Below, piece by piece: positions 1-7,200 of a DNA stretch of 7,200 nucleotides. Made by a program: the position numbers and the translations under genes. Below the pieces are notes generated by a model that did no database searches, had not been told where the DNA came from, and worked only from the letters and a program-made list of their open reading frames with translations. Position 1 is the first letter of the stretch, and the number at the start of each line of letters is the position of its first letter. The stretch covers positions 1 through 7,200 of the forward strand of contig DASXZO010000143.1 of NCBI GenBank assembly GCA_036501845.1, in the 5' to 3' direction. This DNA is from JBBREP01 sp036501845 (lineage in GTDB: Bacteria > Actinomycetota > Acidimicrobiia > IMCC26256 > PALSA-610).

Positions 1-29
1 CCCGGCGCGAGCAGGCGCGAGCTGGGGTT

Positions 30-590
30 TCAGTCGACGCGGTGGAGGGTGCTGCGGTCGGTGTGGTGGAACGTGCCCTCGATCTCGAGCATCTCCAGGG
101 TGGTGTCCTGCGTGTACGAGTAGCTGTTCCCGTCGGCCACGATGTCGGCCGTGTAGCCGATCACCTTGGCCGCGCCGTTGAGGTACGGGTTCGACAGCAC
201 GCCGAAGTCGAGCGAGCCCAACTCGGCGGCGAGCGAGAACTTCACGTCGCCGGCCGCCGCGGTGCCGCCGGCGAACACCACCGAGCCGCGGGGCACCATG
301 AAACAGCGCATCACGCTGCCGGCCGCGGCGTCCCACAGCCAATAACCGATCTCGGTGTGGAACGGGTTCTCTTCGTCGTCGCGCCACATCGCCGAGCGGT
401 AGTCGAGTCCGAACAGGCACTGCTTGCCGTTGTCGACCGGACCGAACGAGCTGAACGACGCCTTCTCGCGATACGGCGTCTCCCAGATCGTTCCGCGGCT
501 ATGCGAGTAGGCGACGTCGAGCCCGTCGCTGCCCTCCCACGAGCCCACGAGGCCCGCGAGCGGTCCCAGATCCTTCGGGTCAACTGCCAT
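30..590 (-). CDS. Heme-binding beta-barrel (nitrobindin/FABP-like, DUF1794-type) protein, 186 aa
   Basis: Probable small cytoplasmic heme-binding beta-barrel of the nitrobindin/THAP4-C/FABP-like superfamily. Seen: the N-terminal GSWEGSDG at residues 16-23 matches the family's GxWxGxG strand motif; FHTEIGYWLWD (77-87) and VPRGSVVFAGG (99-109) fit the following barrel strands; the C-terminal stretch FHHTDRSTLHRV (174-185) places one or two histidines (H175, H176) where family members carry the proximal heme ligand. Family members bind ferric heme and react with NO or peroxynitrite; no activity can be read from this sequence. The length is normal for a single-domain member, and there is no signal peptide or membrane segment. 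The ATG at 588-590 is preceded by a GAGGG tract, spaced rather close. It is the third and last gene of the minus-strand set, 51 bp after the amidohydrolase. The family call is fairly secure; ligand and function are inferred. Confidence 0.8.
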   Translation of the reverse strand: MAVDPKDLGPLAGLVGSWEGSDGLDVAYSHSRGTIWETPYREKASFSSFGPVDNGKQCLFGLDYRSAMWRDDEENPFHTEIGYWLWDAAAGSVMRCFMVPRGSVVFAGGTAAAGDVKFSLAAELGSLDFGVLSNPYLNGAAKVIGYTADIVADGNSYSYTQDTTLEMLEIEGTFHHTDRSTLHRVD

Positions 591-641
591 CGTCCCTCAC
601 CATCGCTTGTTTCGGGAGCCGCACGTTAGCGACGCAAGTCA

Positions 642-1880
642 TCACGCCGCGAGGCCGGCACCCATGAGGTCGACGAAGTTGTCGTGGTAGAAGGCGTCGC
701 GCACCGACACACTCACGTCACCGAGCGATGTTTCGAAGCGCTCGATCGGGCGACGGCCGCCTTCCACATGCGGGTAGTCGGAGGAGAACAGCACCACCTC
801 GGCGCCGGCCTGCTCGATGATCCAACCGACGTCCTCGGTGGGATACGGCGTGAAGCGCATCTGGCGGCGCACGTAGTCGCTCGGGCGCATCTCCAGCGCG
901 CGCACGCGATCCTCGTGACGCTCGAACGCGTCGAACGCCGACTCCATCTGGCGCATCCACGACGGCACCCAGATCGCGCCCTGCTCGATCACACCGATGC
1001 GCAACTCGGGAAAGCGGTCGAACACGCCGTCGAACACCATCGTGGCGAGCGTCTGCATCGGCGGGCCGGGGATGCCCATGTAGTCGACCGAACGGAAGTT
1101 CTCCTCGCCGCCGTGGAAGTCAGGCGGGATCGGCAGCCCGTTCACGAAGTAGTTGTGATCGATGAGGTCGCCGGTGCCCCCCACATGGAACACCACTGGT
1201 AGCTGCGCCTCCTGAGCACGTGCCCACACCGGATCGAGGCTGCGATGGCTCGGCGAATGCCCTTGCGGGCAACCCGACGCCACGAGCAGCGCGGCCGCGC
1301 CCATCCCGATCGCCTCGTCGGCCATGGCCGCGGCCTGCTCGAAGTCGACGAGCGGCACGTAACACGTGGGGAGCAGGCGCGGGTCGACCGAGCAGAATTC
1401 GATCATCCCGCGGTTGTGCGCGCGCGCTGCGCCGTACGCCAACTCCACATCGCCGGAGTGCTCCCAGTCGCGCAGCCGGCGGTTGTGGAACGTGTTGAAC
1501 ACGAGCTGGCTCGCGAAGCCGAGCAGATCGAGCGCGCGCGAGCGGTCGGCCGCGACGAACGCGCCGGTTGCCGCGAAGTTCTTGCGGGCCATGATCTGCA
1601 CGGCCTCGTCGGCGCGGTACTCGTCGGATGCGTGCTTGGCCGCGAGCCGGGCGAACGTGGCGTCGAGGTCGCGCAACTGCTCCTCCGGGTCGCCGGTCTG
1701 GCGCAACTCGTTGCCGCTGTCGAGCGTCGGCACCTTGATGCGGTCGCGCAGCTTCGGGTCGGCGTGGCTGCGCAGCCACGTGGGCGGTTCCATGATGTGC
1801 GCGTCGGCGTCGTGCACCACGCGCCCCAACTGGTTGTATGGCACGCCGCCATTCCACCCGCGGCCGCCCCTGATGTCCAA
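642..1880 (-). CDS. Amidohydrolase-2 (ACMSD-like, COG2159) metal-dependent hydrolase/decarboxylase
   Basis: TIM-barrel metal-dependent enzyme of the amidohydrolase-2 family (PF04909), which includes ACMSD and related decarboxylases and hydrolases. Seen, counting from the TTG start: DADAHIMEPP (24-33) supplies the N-terminal metal motif in the D-x-H form common in this subgroup, with E31; FHVGG (231-235) supplies a metal histidine on a later strand; VIEQGAIWVPSW (297-308) is the usual E-x-G-x-x-W-x-P segment; FSSDYPHVEG (365-374) supplies the catalytic/metal aspartate D368. The length, 400-412 aa, is normal. The start is uncertain. The TTG at 1878-1880 lies 6 bp after the upstream stop but has a poor ribosome site. 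An in-frame GTG at 1842-1844 has GGTGGA 8 nt upstream and removes only 12 glycine-rich residues. The substrate cannot be deduced. Position between an RHH protein and a heme-binding barrel suggests a small catabolic or detoxification operon (inference). Confidence 0.87.
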   Translation of the reverse strand: MDIRGGRGWNGGVPYNQLGRVVHDADAHIMEPPTWLRSHADPKLRDRIKVPTLDSGNELRQTGDPEEQLRDLDATFARLAAKHASDEYRADEAVQIMARKNFAATGAFVAADRSRALDLLGFASQLVFNTFHNRRLRDWEHSGDVELAYGAARAHNRGMIEFCSVDPRLLPTCYVPLVDFEQAAAMADEAIGMGAAALLVASGCPQGHSPSHRSLDPVWARAQEAQLPVVFHVGGTGDLIDHNYFVNGLPIPPDFHGGEENFRSVDYMGIPGPPMQTLATMVFDGVFDRFPELRIGVIEQGAIWVPSWMRQMESAFDAFERHEDRVRALEMRPSDYVRRQMRFTPYPTEDVGWIIEQAGAEVVLFSSDYPHVEGGRRPIERFETSLGDVSVSVRDAFYHDNFVDLMGAGLAA

Positions 1881-1886
1881 CGCCGG

Positions 1887-2342
1887 CTAACAGGGACCTT
1901 TCTCGCGGACCTTGCGGACGTGGTCGGCTGCGGCGCGCAACTCGTCGAGCCAATCCTTTTGCTGCTCGCCCACCCGCCGCACGCACCAGGCGAGCGCCTC
2001 GCTGCGGCTGCGGGCGAGCCCGCCTTCGATGAGGGCGTCGAGCACGGCCCGGTCGTCGATCCGCAAGCGGGTCATCACCGGCACGTTGAGGTGGGTGAAC
2101 AGGAGGACCTCGTCGCCCTCTTGGCGCACGCCCCAGCTCACCTTGCGCCCGAACTTGGCCTCGGCGAGCGAGGCGATGCCCATCCGGGCCGGCCTGGTGT
2201 TCTCCCGGAACTCGATCGGGTCGACTCCTTCGGGCAGGCGCCCGACCACCACCATCTCCTCCCGGTCACAGCGCACCTCGGGCGATTCTGTGAACCACTC
2301 CTTCGGCATGGCCTTGGCGAGAAATTCGGACATCTGCTGCAT
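1887..2342 (-). CDS. Uncharacterised protein with C-terminal ribbon-helix-helix domain, 151 aa
   Basis: I do not recognise the whole protein. Its C-terminal third looks like a ribbon-helix-helix DNA-binding fold: a short strand TRLRI (91-95), then a helix DRAVLDALIEGGLA (97-110), then RSRSEALAWCVRRV (111-124), which closely resembles the 'SRSEAIR' second helix of CopG/MetJ-type regulators. Residues 125-151 are charged and probably helical. The N-terminal about 85 residues (EWF...VRCDREEMVVVGRLPEG, FGRKVSWGVRQ) look like a small alpha/beta domain of unknown role, perhaps a sensing or oligomerisation part. The ATG at 2340-2342 is favoured by a GAGG ribosome site (2350-2353, complement) with 7-nt spacing; a second ATG follows at 2331-2333. 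It is the first gene of the minus-strand set and is divergent from lon across 106 bp. This makes autoregulation, and possibly regulation of lon, plausible (inference). The protein ends in an unusual Gly-Pro-Cys. Confidence 0.75.
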   Translation of the reverse strand: MQQMSEFLAKAMPKEWFTESPEVRCDREEMVVVGRLPEGVDPIEFRENTRPARMGIASLAEAKFGRKVSWGVRQEGDEVLLFTHLNVPVMTRLRIDDRAVLDALIEGGLARSRSEALAWCVRRVGEQQKDWLDELRAAADHVRKVREKGPC

Positions 2343-2349
2343 GGTTGTG

Positions 2350-2353
2350 CCTC
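2350..2353 (-). promoter_or_regulatory. Ribosome binding site of the RHH-domain gene
   Basis: GAGG on the minus strand lies 7 nt before the ATG at 2342. It decides the start in favour of 2342 over any upstream in-frame codon: the open frame extends to 2606, but those further codons lie in the lon promoter and lon coding sequence. Confidence 0.55.
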
Positions 2354-2355
2354 GT

Positions 2356-2372
2356 GTTCGCTCTCTGCTATC
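2356..2372 (+). promoter_or_regulatory. Candidate ClgR-like operator upstream of lon
   Basis: The sequence GTTCGC-N5-GCTATC has a perfect left half and a degenerate right half (4 of 6) of the ClgR-type palindrome GTTCGC-N5-GCGAAC. ClgR is an established activator of clp and lon genes in Streptomyces. The centre at 2364 would be about 44 bp upstream of the transcription start predicted from the ECF-like promoter, a usual activator position. The match is imperfect, so this is a candidate only. Confidence 0.3.
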
Positions 2373-2375
2373 GAC

Positions 2376-2401
2376 GGGAATGAAACATACTTGCTTTCGT
2401 T
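2376..2401 (+). promoter_or_regulatory. Candidate ECF (SigR/SigH-type) promoter of lon
   Basis: GGGAAT at 2376-2381 and GTT at 2399-2401 (in the context CGTTG) are separated by 17 nt. This is close to the GGAAT-N18-GTT consensus of the actinobacterial thiol-stress sigma factor SigR/SigH; lon belongs to the SigR regulon in Streptomyces coelicolor. The predicted transcript would begin near 2408 and have a leader of about 40 nt before the lon ATG. No better sigma70-type pair is seen on the plus strand in this gap. Confidence 0.42.
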
Positions 2402-2413
2402 GTAAGCACGTAA
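2384..2413 (-). promoter_or_regulatory. Weak sigma70-like promoter candidate for the RHH-amidohydrolase-heme operon
   Basis: On the minus strand, TTACGT (2408-2413) and TATGTT (2384-2389) are separated by 18 nt. Both hexamers match the housekeeping consensus only partly. It overlaps the lon promoter candidate on the other strand, so the two directions would interfere if both are real. Confidence 0.25.
2389..2411. promoter_or_regulatory. Imperfect inverted repeat over the lon -10 region, possible operator
   Basis: ACTTGCTT (2389-2396) and AAGCACGT (2404-2411) pair at 7 of 8 positions around a 7-nt centre. The repeat straddles the GTT of the candidate lon promoter and both elements of the weak divergent promoter, the usual place for a repressor operator. 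The binding protein is unknown; the adjacent RHH protein is an obvious candidate (inference). Confidence 0.33.
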
Positions 2414-2439
2414 TCATCCCGCTCGGGGTGCGCCCAATT

Positions 2440-2443
2440 GGAG
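2440..2443 (+). promoter_or_regulatory. Ribosome binding site deciding the lon start
   Basis: GGAG with 5-nt spacing before the ATG at 2449-2451. The earlier in-frame ATG (2380-2382) lies inside the promoter candidate and has no spaced ribosome site, and the in-frame GTG at 2428 also lacks one. Confidence 0.5.
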
Positions 2444-2448
2444 TCCCG

Positions 2449-4749
<2,301 letters not shown>

Positions 4750-4770
4750 CGCTCGACATCCCCGGTCGCG

Positions 4771-4808
4771 ACGAAGCCCCCACACCCAGGCCGGTGTGGG
4801 GGCTTCGT
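4771..4808. terminator. Bidirectional hairpin terminator between convergent lon and the ScyD-like gene
   Basis: ACGAAGCCCCCACACC (4771-4786) is followed by a 6-nt loop and its perfect 16-bp reverse complement (4793-4808). It lies 21 bp after the lon stop and 18 bp before the end of the convergent gene, so it can serve both. No T-tract follows on either strand, as is common for high-GC actinobacterial terminators. Confidence 0.85.
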
Positions 4809-4826
4809 GCGATGACGTGAGCGACG

Positions 4827-5891
4827 TCAGATGTTGACCGTCGAGATCTTGCCGTTGCCCATGACGTCCCACGACACGTAGAGCTTGCCGTTGGCGTACT
4901 CGAGACCCGCAGGGTCCTTCACCGTCGCGATGCGCACGGCGTGGCCGTTCACGATGTGGTCGACAGCACCACCGAAGAGCTCGGTGGCGTACACCTGGCC
5001 GCTCGGCGTCACCGCCACGTTCACGGCGCCATCAAGGCCGGTCGCGAGCCGCGTCGCCGAACCGTTGCTCGGGTTCACGCGGTACACCGAACCGCGGGCA
5101 CCGAGGCTCGGCCCTTCGGGACCGCCCGGCAGCGTGCTCACGTAGAGGTAGCCGTCGTTCCCCATCTCCACGTCGGTGGGCACCGGCTCGAAGTCGTACG
5201 TGTGGCCGGCGACGCATGCCGGCGCGTGGTTCGCCTTGGCCTCCGCCGCAGTGATCGTGTGCGGCTGCGGCGGCAGCACCGACACGACGCGGATCGCGCC
5301 ACTCGGCTGTACGAGCAGGATGTCGTTGCCGGCGGCATCACCGACGAAATAGCCGGCGTGGGTCACCCGCACGGAATAGGCGTGCGAGTCGATCACGCCG
5401 GTGTACGTGGGCGGTCCCTGCTGCTTCGTCGGCCATTGGCTGGCGCACGACTGCGAGAGTCGCGGCACGAAGCCGTAGGTGTTCACCTGGTCAGGATTGT
5501 GCGACCGCTCGAAGCCGAGCAGGTCGGCAACTTGCTGCACGCCGGTGCCGGAGCTCCAACGCTCCAGCGTCGACGCGGGCTTCTTGTCCGTACCGCCGCC
5601 ACCGAAGACGATCCAACCATCGGTGACGTCGACGCCGGCGATCTCCTTGCCCGGCCGTGACACCAAATCCTTGCGGCTCGCGGGATTGGCGACGGTCAAC
5701 GTGCCCGCGAAGTCCTGTCCCACGACGAAGTTGCCGTTCGCTCCCACGGCGAACTGCAGCGGTCCCGCAAATCCCTGCACGATCGGCTTCGACACCGTCG
5801 CCGCGGTCGCCGCGCCCACCGGTGCAGTTCCCGCGATCCCCAACGCGGCGGCTCCTACGAGCGCGCCGAAACACGCGCCTACTTTGCGCAT
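4827..5891 (-). CDS. Secreted ScyD/ScyE-like beta-propeller protein, 354 aa
   Basis: Predicted exported protein built of beta-propeller (NHL-like) blades, similar in style to the ScyD/ScyE family. Seen: an N-terminal Sec-type signal peptide (MRK, hydrophobic 6-22, likely cleavage near APVGA-A at residues 23-28), with no lipobox or transmembrane anchor elsewhere. Blade-like repeats follow, such as GFAGPLQFAVGANGNFVVG (40-58), VPTDVEMGNDGYLYVSTLPGG (237-257, the most characteristic ScyD/E segment), GLDGAVNVAVTPSGQVYATELFGG (285-308) and DPAGLEYANGKLYVS (326-340). Two cysteines of the mature part, C149 and C226, could form a disulfide. The ScyD/ScyE name comes from cyanobacterial scytonemin clusters; here there is no scytonemin neighbour, so that function should not be assumed. 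It is a single gene with an excellent ribosome site, convergent with lon and 109 bp downstream of the AhpD-like gene. Confidence 0.85.
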   Translation of the reverse strand: MRKVGACFGALVGAAALGIAGTAPVGAATAATVSKPIVQGFAGPLQFAVGANGNFVVGQDFAGTLTVANPASRKDLVSRPGKEIAGVDVTDGWIVFGGGGTDKKPASTLERWSSGTGVQQVADLLGFERSHNPDQVNTYGFVPRLSQSCASQWPTKQQGPPTYTGVIDSHAYSVRVTHAGYFVGDAAGNDILLVQPSGAIRVVSVLPPQPHTITAAEAKANHAPACVAGHTYDFEPVPTDVEMGNDGYLYVSTLPGGPEGPSLGARGSVYRVNPSNGSATRLATGLDGAVNVAVTPSGQVYATELFGGAVDHIVNGHAVRIATVKDPAGLEYANGKLYVSWDVMGNGKISTVNI

Positions 5892-6000
5892 CTCTCGCCT
5901 CCTTGATCCCCAGATTGCCGATTGAGCGCGCGCGGTCGCCCGTCGCGCAGCACCAAGCGTTCCCCACGCGCGGCCCGAACAAAACCCCCTGAACGGGTGG
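5892..6000. other. Gap between the AhpD-like gene and the secreted propeller gene
   Basis: This 109-bp gap contains the Shine-Dalgarno described above and a GC-rich alternating stretch near 5924-5933. I find no convincing promoter hexamers and no stem longer than about 4 bp that could terminate the upstream gene, so partial read-through into the propeller gene is possible. Confidence 0.4.
5898..5904 (-). promoter_or_regulatory. Strong Shine-Dalgarno of the secreted propeller gene
   Basis: AAGGAGG on the minus strand lies 6 nt before the ATG at 5889-5891. It is the best ribosome site in the window and fixes the start, which also leaves a complete signal peptide. Confidence 0.8.
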
Positions 6001-6486
6001 TCAGACGAGAATGCGCTCGTCCGGCGCGCGCACGCCGATCACAGCAAGCGTGCGGCCCATCCCCAGGAACATGCCGCAGCAGATCGTGAGGTCGGCGATC
6101 TCTTCATCGGCGAACGCGCCGCGCAGGCGGCCCCAGAACTCGTCGTCCATCGCCAAGTGGTCGAGCGCGAAGCGTTGCGCGAACTCGGCCGCGAGCTTCT
6201 CGCGATCGGTCAGCACCGTGCTCGTGCGCCACGATGCGACCTCGCCGTAGAAGCCCTCGTCGATCGACGCTTCCGCCGCGCCCTTGGCGCGCGTGTCCTT
6301 ACACACGAGACACTCGTTGATCAACGCGATCGTGTAGCGCGCGGCTTCGCGCTCGCGCACGGGGAGCTGCGAGTTGCCGTACACAGCCTCCGAGAGCTGG
6401 CCCATGCCGACGGCCATCTTGGCGCGGTACAGCGCCCAGTCGACGTGCTCGCCCATACCGGCTTCTGGAAACTCGATCCGTGGCAT
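6001..6486 (-). CDS. AhpD/carboxymuconolactone decarboxylase-like CxxC protein, 161 aa
   Basis: All-helical protein of the AhpD/carboxymuconolactone decarboxylase superfamily. Seen: C59-L-V-C62 in NECLVCKDTRAKG, preceded by E47 twelve residues before C59, the spacing found in AhpD (E118...C130xxC133 in M. tuberculosis). The helical stretch DLTICCGMFLGMGRTLAVIG (132-151) is typical of the C-terminal half. In AhpD the CxxC pair reduces the AhpC peroxidase via lipoyl partners, and a histidine four residues after the second cysteine is part of the proton relay; here that position is R66. A thiol-disulfide role is therefore plausible, but canonical AhpD catalysis is doubtful, and no ahpC lies nearby. 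The ATG at 6484-6486 follows the dioxygenase stop by 9 bp with no clear ribosome site, which suggests translational coupling. No signal peptide is seen. Confidence 0.83.
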   Translation of the reverse strand: MPRIEFPEAGMGEHVDWALYRAKMAVGMGQLSEAVYGNSQLPVREREAARYTIALINECLVCKDTRAKGAAEASIDEGFYGEVASWRTSTVLTDREKLAAEFAQRFALDHLAMDDEFWGRLRGAFADEEIADLTICCGMFLGMGRTLAVIGVRAPDERILV

Positions 6487-6495
6487 ACCGAGAGG

Positions 6496-7143
6496 CTAAC
6501 GGGCCGGAGCCGAAGGCGACACAAGGCGATACGTGAGATTGATGCGCGCGCCCACAGGCTTGGCGGTCTTGGGCACCTGGTGCATCCAGTGGTGCTGCGT
6601 CGGACCGCGCATCACGAGCAGGCTGCCGTGGGTCAACTCGACGTTGAGCCGGCAATCCGCGATCGTGCGGTGGCGCATGTGGAAGCGGCGGGTTGCGCCG
6701 AGACTCACCGACGCGATCACCGGCTCGATGCCGAGCTCGGGCTCGTCGTCGGCGTGCCACGCGACGCTGTCGCGCCCGTCGCGGTACTGGTTGAGCAACA
6801 CGCTGTTGCTCGACCAGTTACCGGCGCAGCTCACCACTGCCTCGACCGACTGCTTGATCTCGAGCAGTGGCACGGTCCACGGGCGCGGCGAGAGATCGAT
6901 ACCCGAATACGAATAGACGCGGTCGACGTCGCCGTGCCACGCGGTGAGGCGAGGCACAGGGAGCTCGCGCCCGTGAATGCGAATGTGGTCCTGGTGCCAC
7001 GCGACGCCGGCGAGCAAGTCTTCGAACAGACGGTCGGCGTCGGTCGCGTCGAACAACCGCGGGTGATACACGACGTCGGCGTCGGGTAGATCGAAGCGAA
7101 CCGGCTCGTGATCGAGTGCGAACAGCGTCGGTTCGATGGTCAT
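6496..7143 (-). CDS. AlkB-like 2-oxoglutarate/Fe(II) dioxygenase (ALKBH2/3-type), 215 aa
   Basis: Member of the AlkB family, which oxidatively removes alkyl groups such as 1-methyladenine and 3-methylcytosine from nucleic acids, using Fe(II), O2 and 2-oxoglutarate. Seen: the jelly-roll core with LLNQYRDG (117-123; N118 and Y120 correspond to 2-oxoglutarate contacts), the iron motif WHADDE (129-134; H130, D132), the SLGATRRF strand (148-154), and H188 in HHWMHQVPK (184-192) as the third iron ligand. R200 and R206 in ARINLTYR are the paired arginines that bind 2-oxoglutarate and shape the active site. The WHADDEPELG form is closer to ALKBH2/3 than to E. coli AlkB. All catalytic residues are intact and the length is normal. 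The ATG at 7141-7143 has no strong ribosome site. It is the first gene of a two-gene unit with the AhpD-like protein; no ada or adaptive-response gene is visible in the window. Confidence 0.92.
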   Translation of the reverse strand: MTIEPTLFALDHEPVRFDLPDADVVYHPRLFDATDADRLFEDLLAGVAWHQDHIRIHGRELPVPRLTAWHGDVDRVYSYSGIDLSPRPWTVPLLEIKQSVEAVVSCAGNWSSNSVLLNQYRDGRDSVAWHADDEPELGIEPVIASVSLGATRRFHMRHRTIADCRLNVELTHGSLLVMRGPTQHHWMHQVPKTAKPVGARINLTYRLVSPSAPAR

Positions 7144-7180
7144 GACTGCTCAATTGTGCCCCGGCCGAGCGGCGCGGCGC

Positions 7181-7195
7181 CGCAAGTAACTTGCG
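7181..7195. promoter_or_regulatory. Perfect 15-bp palindrome upstream of the AlkB-like gene, operator candidate
   Basis: CGCAAGT-A-ACTTGCG is a perfect 7-bp inverted repeat around one base, 38 bp upstream of the dioxygenase start codon. Its size and symmetry suit a dimeric repressor such as a TetR- or MarR-type protein; no such gene is inside the window. A GC-only hairpin (GCGGCG/CGCCGC, 7169-7183) overlaps its end by three bases. Confidence 0.4.
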
Positions 7196-7200
7196 AAGTT

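Noticed and set aside
4..22. Tandem GGCGCGAGC repeat with 10-bp period at the left edge.
   Set aside because: There are only two copies, in GC-rich sequence that may be the edge of an unseen gene; nothing else supports a function.
633..639. CGCAAGT half-site in the 591-641 gap, matching the palindrome at 7181 and partly the lon promoter repeat (ACTTGC at 2389), suggesting a shared regulon.
   Set aside because: The 6-mer core also occurs inside coding sequence, for example near 3553, 5530 and 7013, so its presence in the gaps is not clearly more than chance.
1245..2405. Long plus-strand open frame opposite the amidohydrolase and RHH genes.
   Set aside because: Its composition is low-complexity (Arg, Ala, Val, His rich) with no recognisable motif, while the minus strand carries clear family motifs.
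1912..2448. Open frame extending lon leftwards, giving a much longer Lon with a possible CxxC at 2392-2403 (after an ATG at 2380).
   Set aside because: The extension overlaps the divergent gene and the promoter region, the upstream ATG has no spaced ribosome site, and Lon N-termini match from 2449. The open frame is a by-product of high GC.
5976..6000. Possible terminator of the AhpD-like gene formed by CCCG and CGGG with a T-rich stretch between.
   Set aside because: Only 4 bp pair, and the inner bases (GTTC against GTTC) do not; a stable stem does not form.

Overview
The window is high-GC DNA with gene families and codon use typical of Actinobacteria. An actinobacterial-type Lon, an RHH-domain protein, a ScyD/ScyE-like secreted propeller and a heme-binding beta-barrel protein together would fit an environmental lineage such as Acidimicrobiia (Ilumatobacter-like). 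That placement is inferred from protein style only; no rRNA or other marker is present.

Layout, left to right. Positions 30-2342 hold three minus-strand genes in one direction, transcribed from about 2342 towards 30: a 151-aa protein with a C-terminal ribbon-helix-helix (RHH) DNA-binding domain, a metal-dependent amidohydrolase of the ACMSD-like amidohydrolase-2 family, and a heme-binding beta-barrel (nitrobindin/FABP-like) protein. Divergent from this set, across a 106-bp intergenic region, is lon (2449-4749, plus strand), a complete ATP-dependent protease with all AAA+ and Ser-Lys protease residues intact. The shared intergenic region carries a candidate SigR/SigH-type ECF promoter for lon, an imperfect ClgR-like box just upstream of it, and an imperfect palindrome across the -10 region.

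lon ends in a 16-bp perfect hairpin at 4771-4808, placed as a bidirectional terminator between lon and the convergent minus-strand gene 4827-5891. That gene encodes a secreted beta-propeller of ScyD/ScyE type with a very good Shine-Dalgarno sequence. To its right, two tightly spaced minus-strand genes form a probable operon: an AlkB-like 2-oxoglutarate/Fe(II) dioxygenase (6496-7143), followed after 9 bp by an AhpD/carboxymuconolactone-decarboxylase-like CxxC protein (6001-6486). A perfect 15-bp palindrome lies upstream of the dioxygenase at the right edge.

The genes suggest stress and protein-damage housekeeping: Lon proteolysis under possible thiol-stress control, alkylation repair, and a thiol-redox AhpD-like protein. 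Next to these sits a small operon of unknown pathway with its own putative DNA-binding protein. I see no CRISPR array, tRNA, rRNA, insertion sequence or phage gene. The least described parts are the RHH-domain gene and the lon control region it shares.
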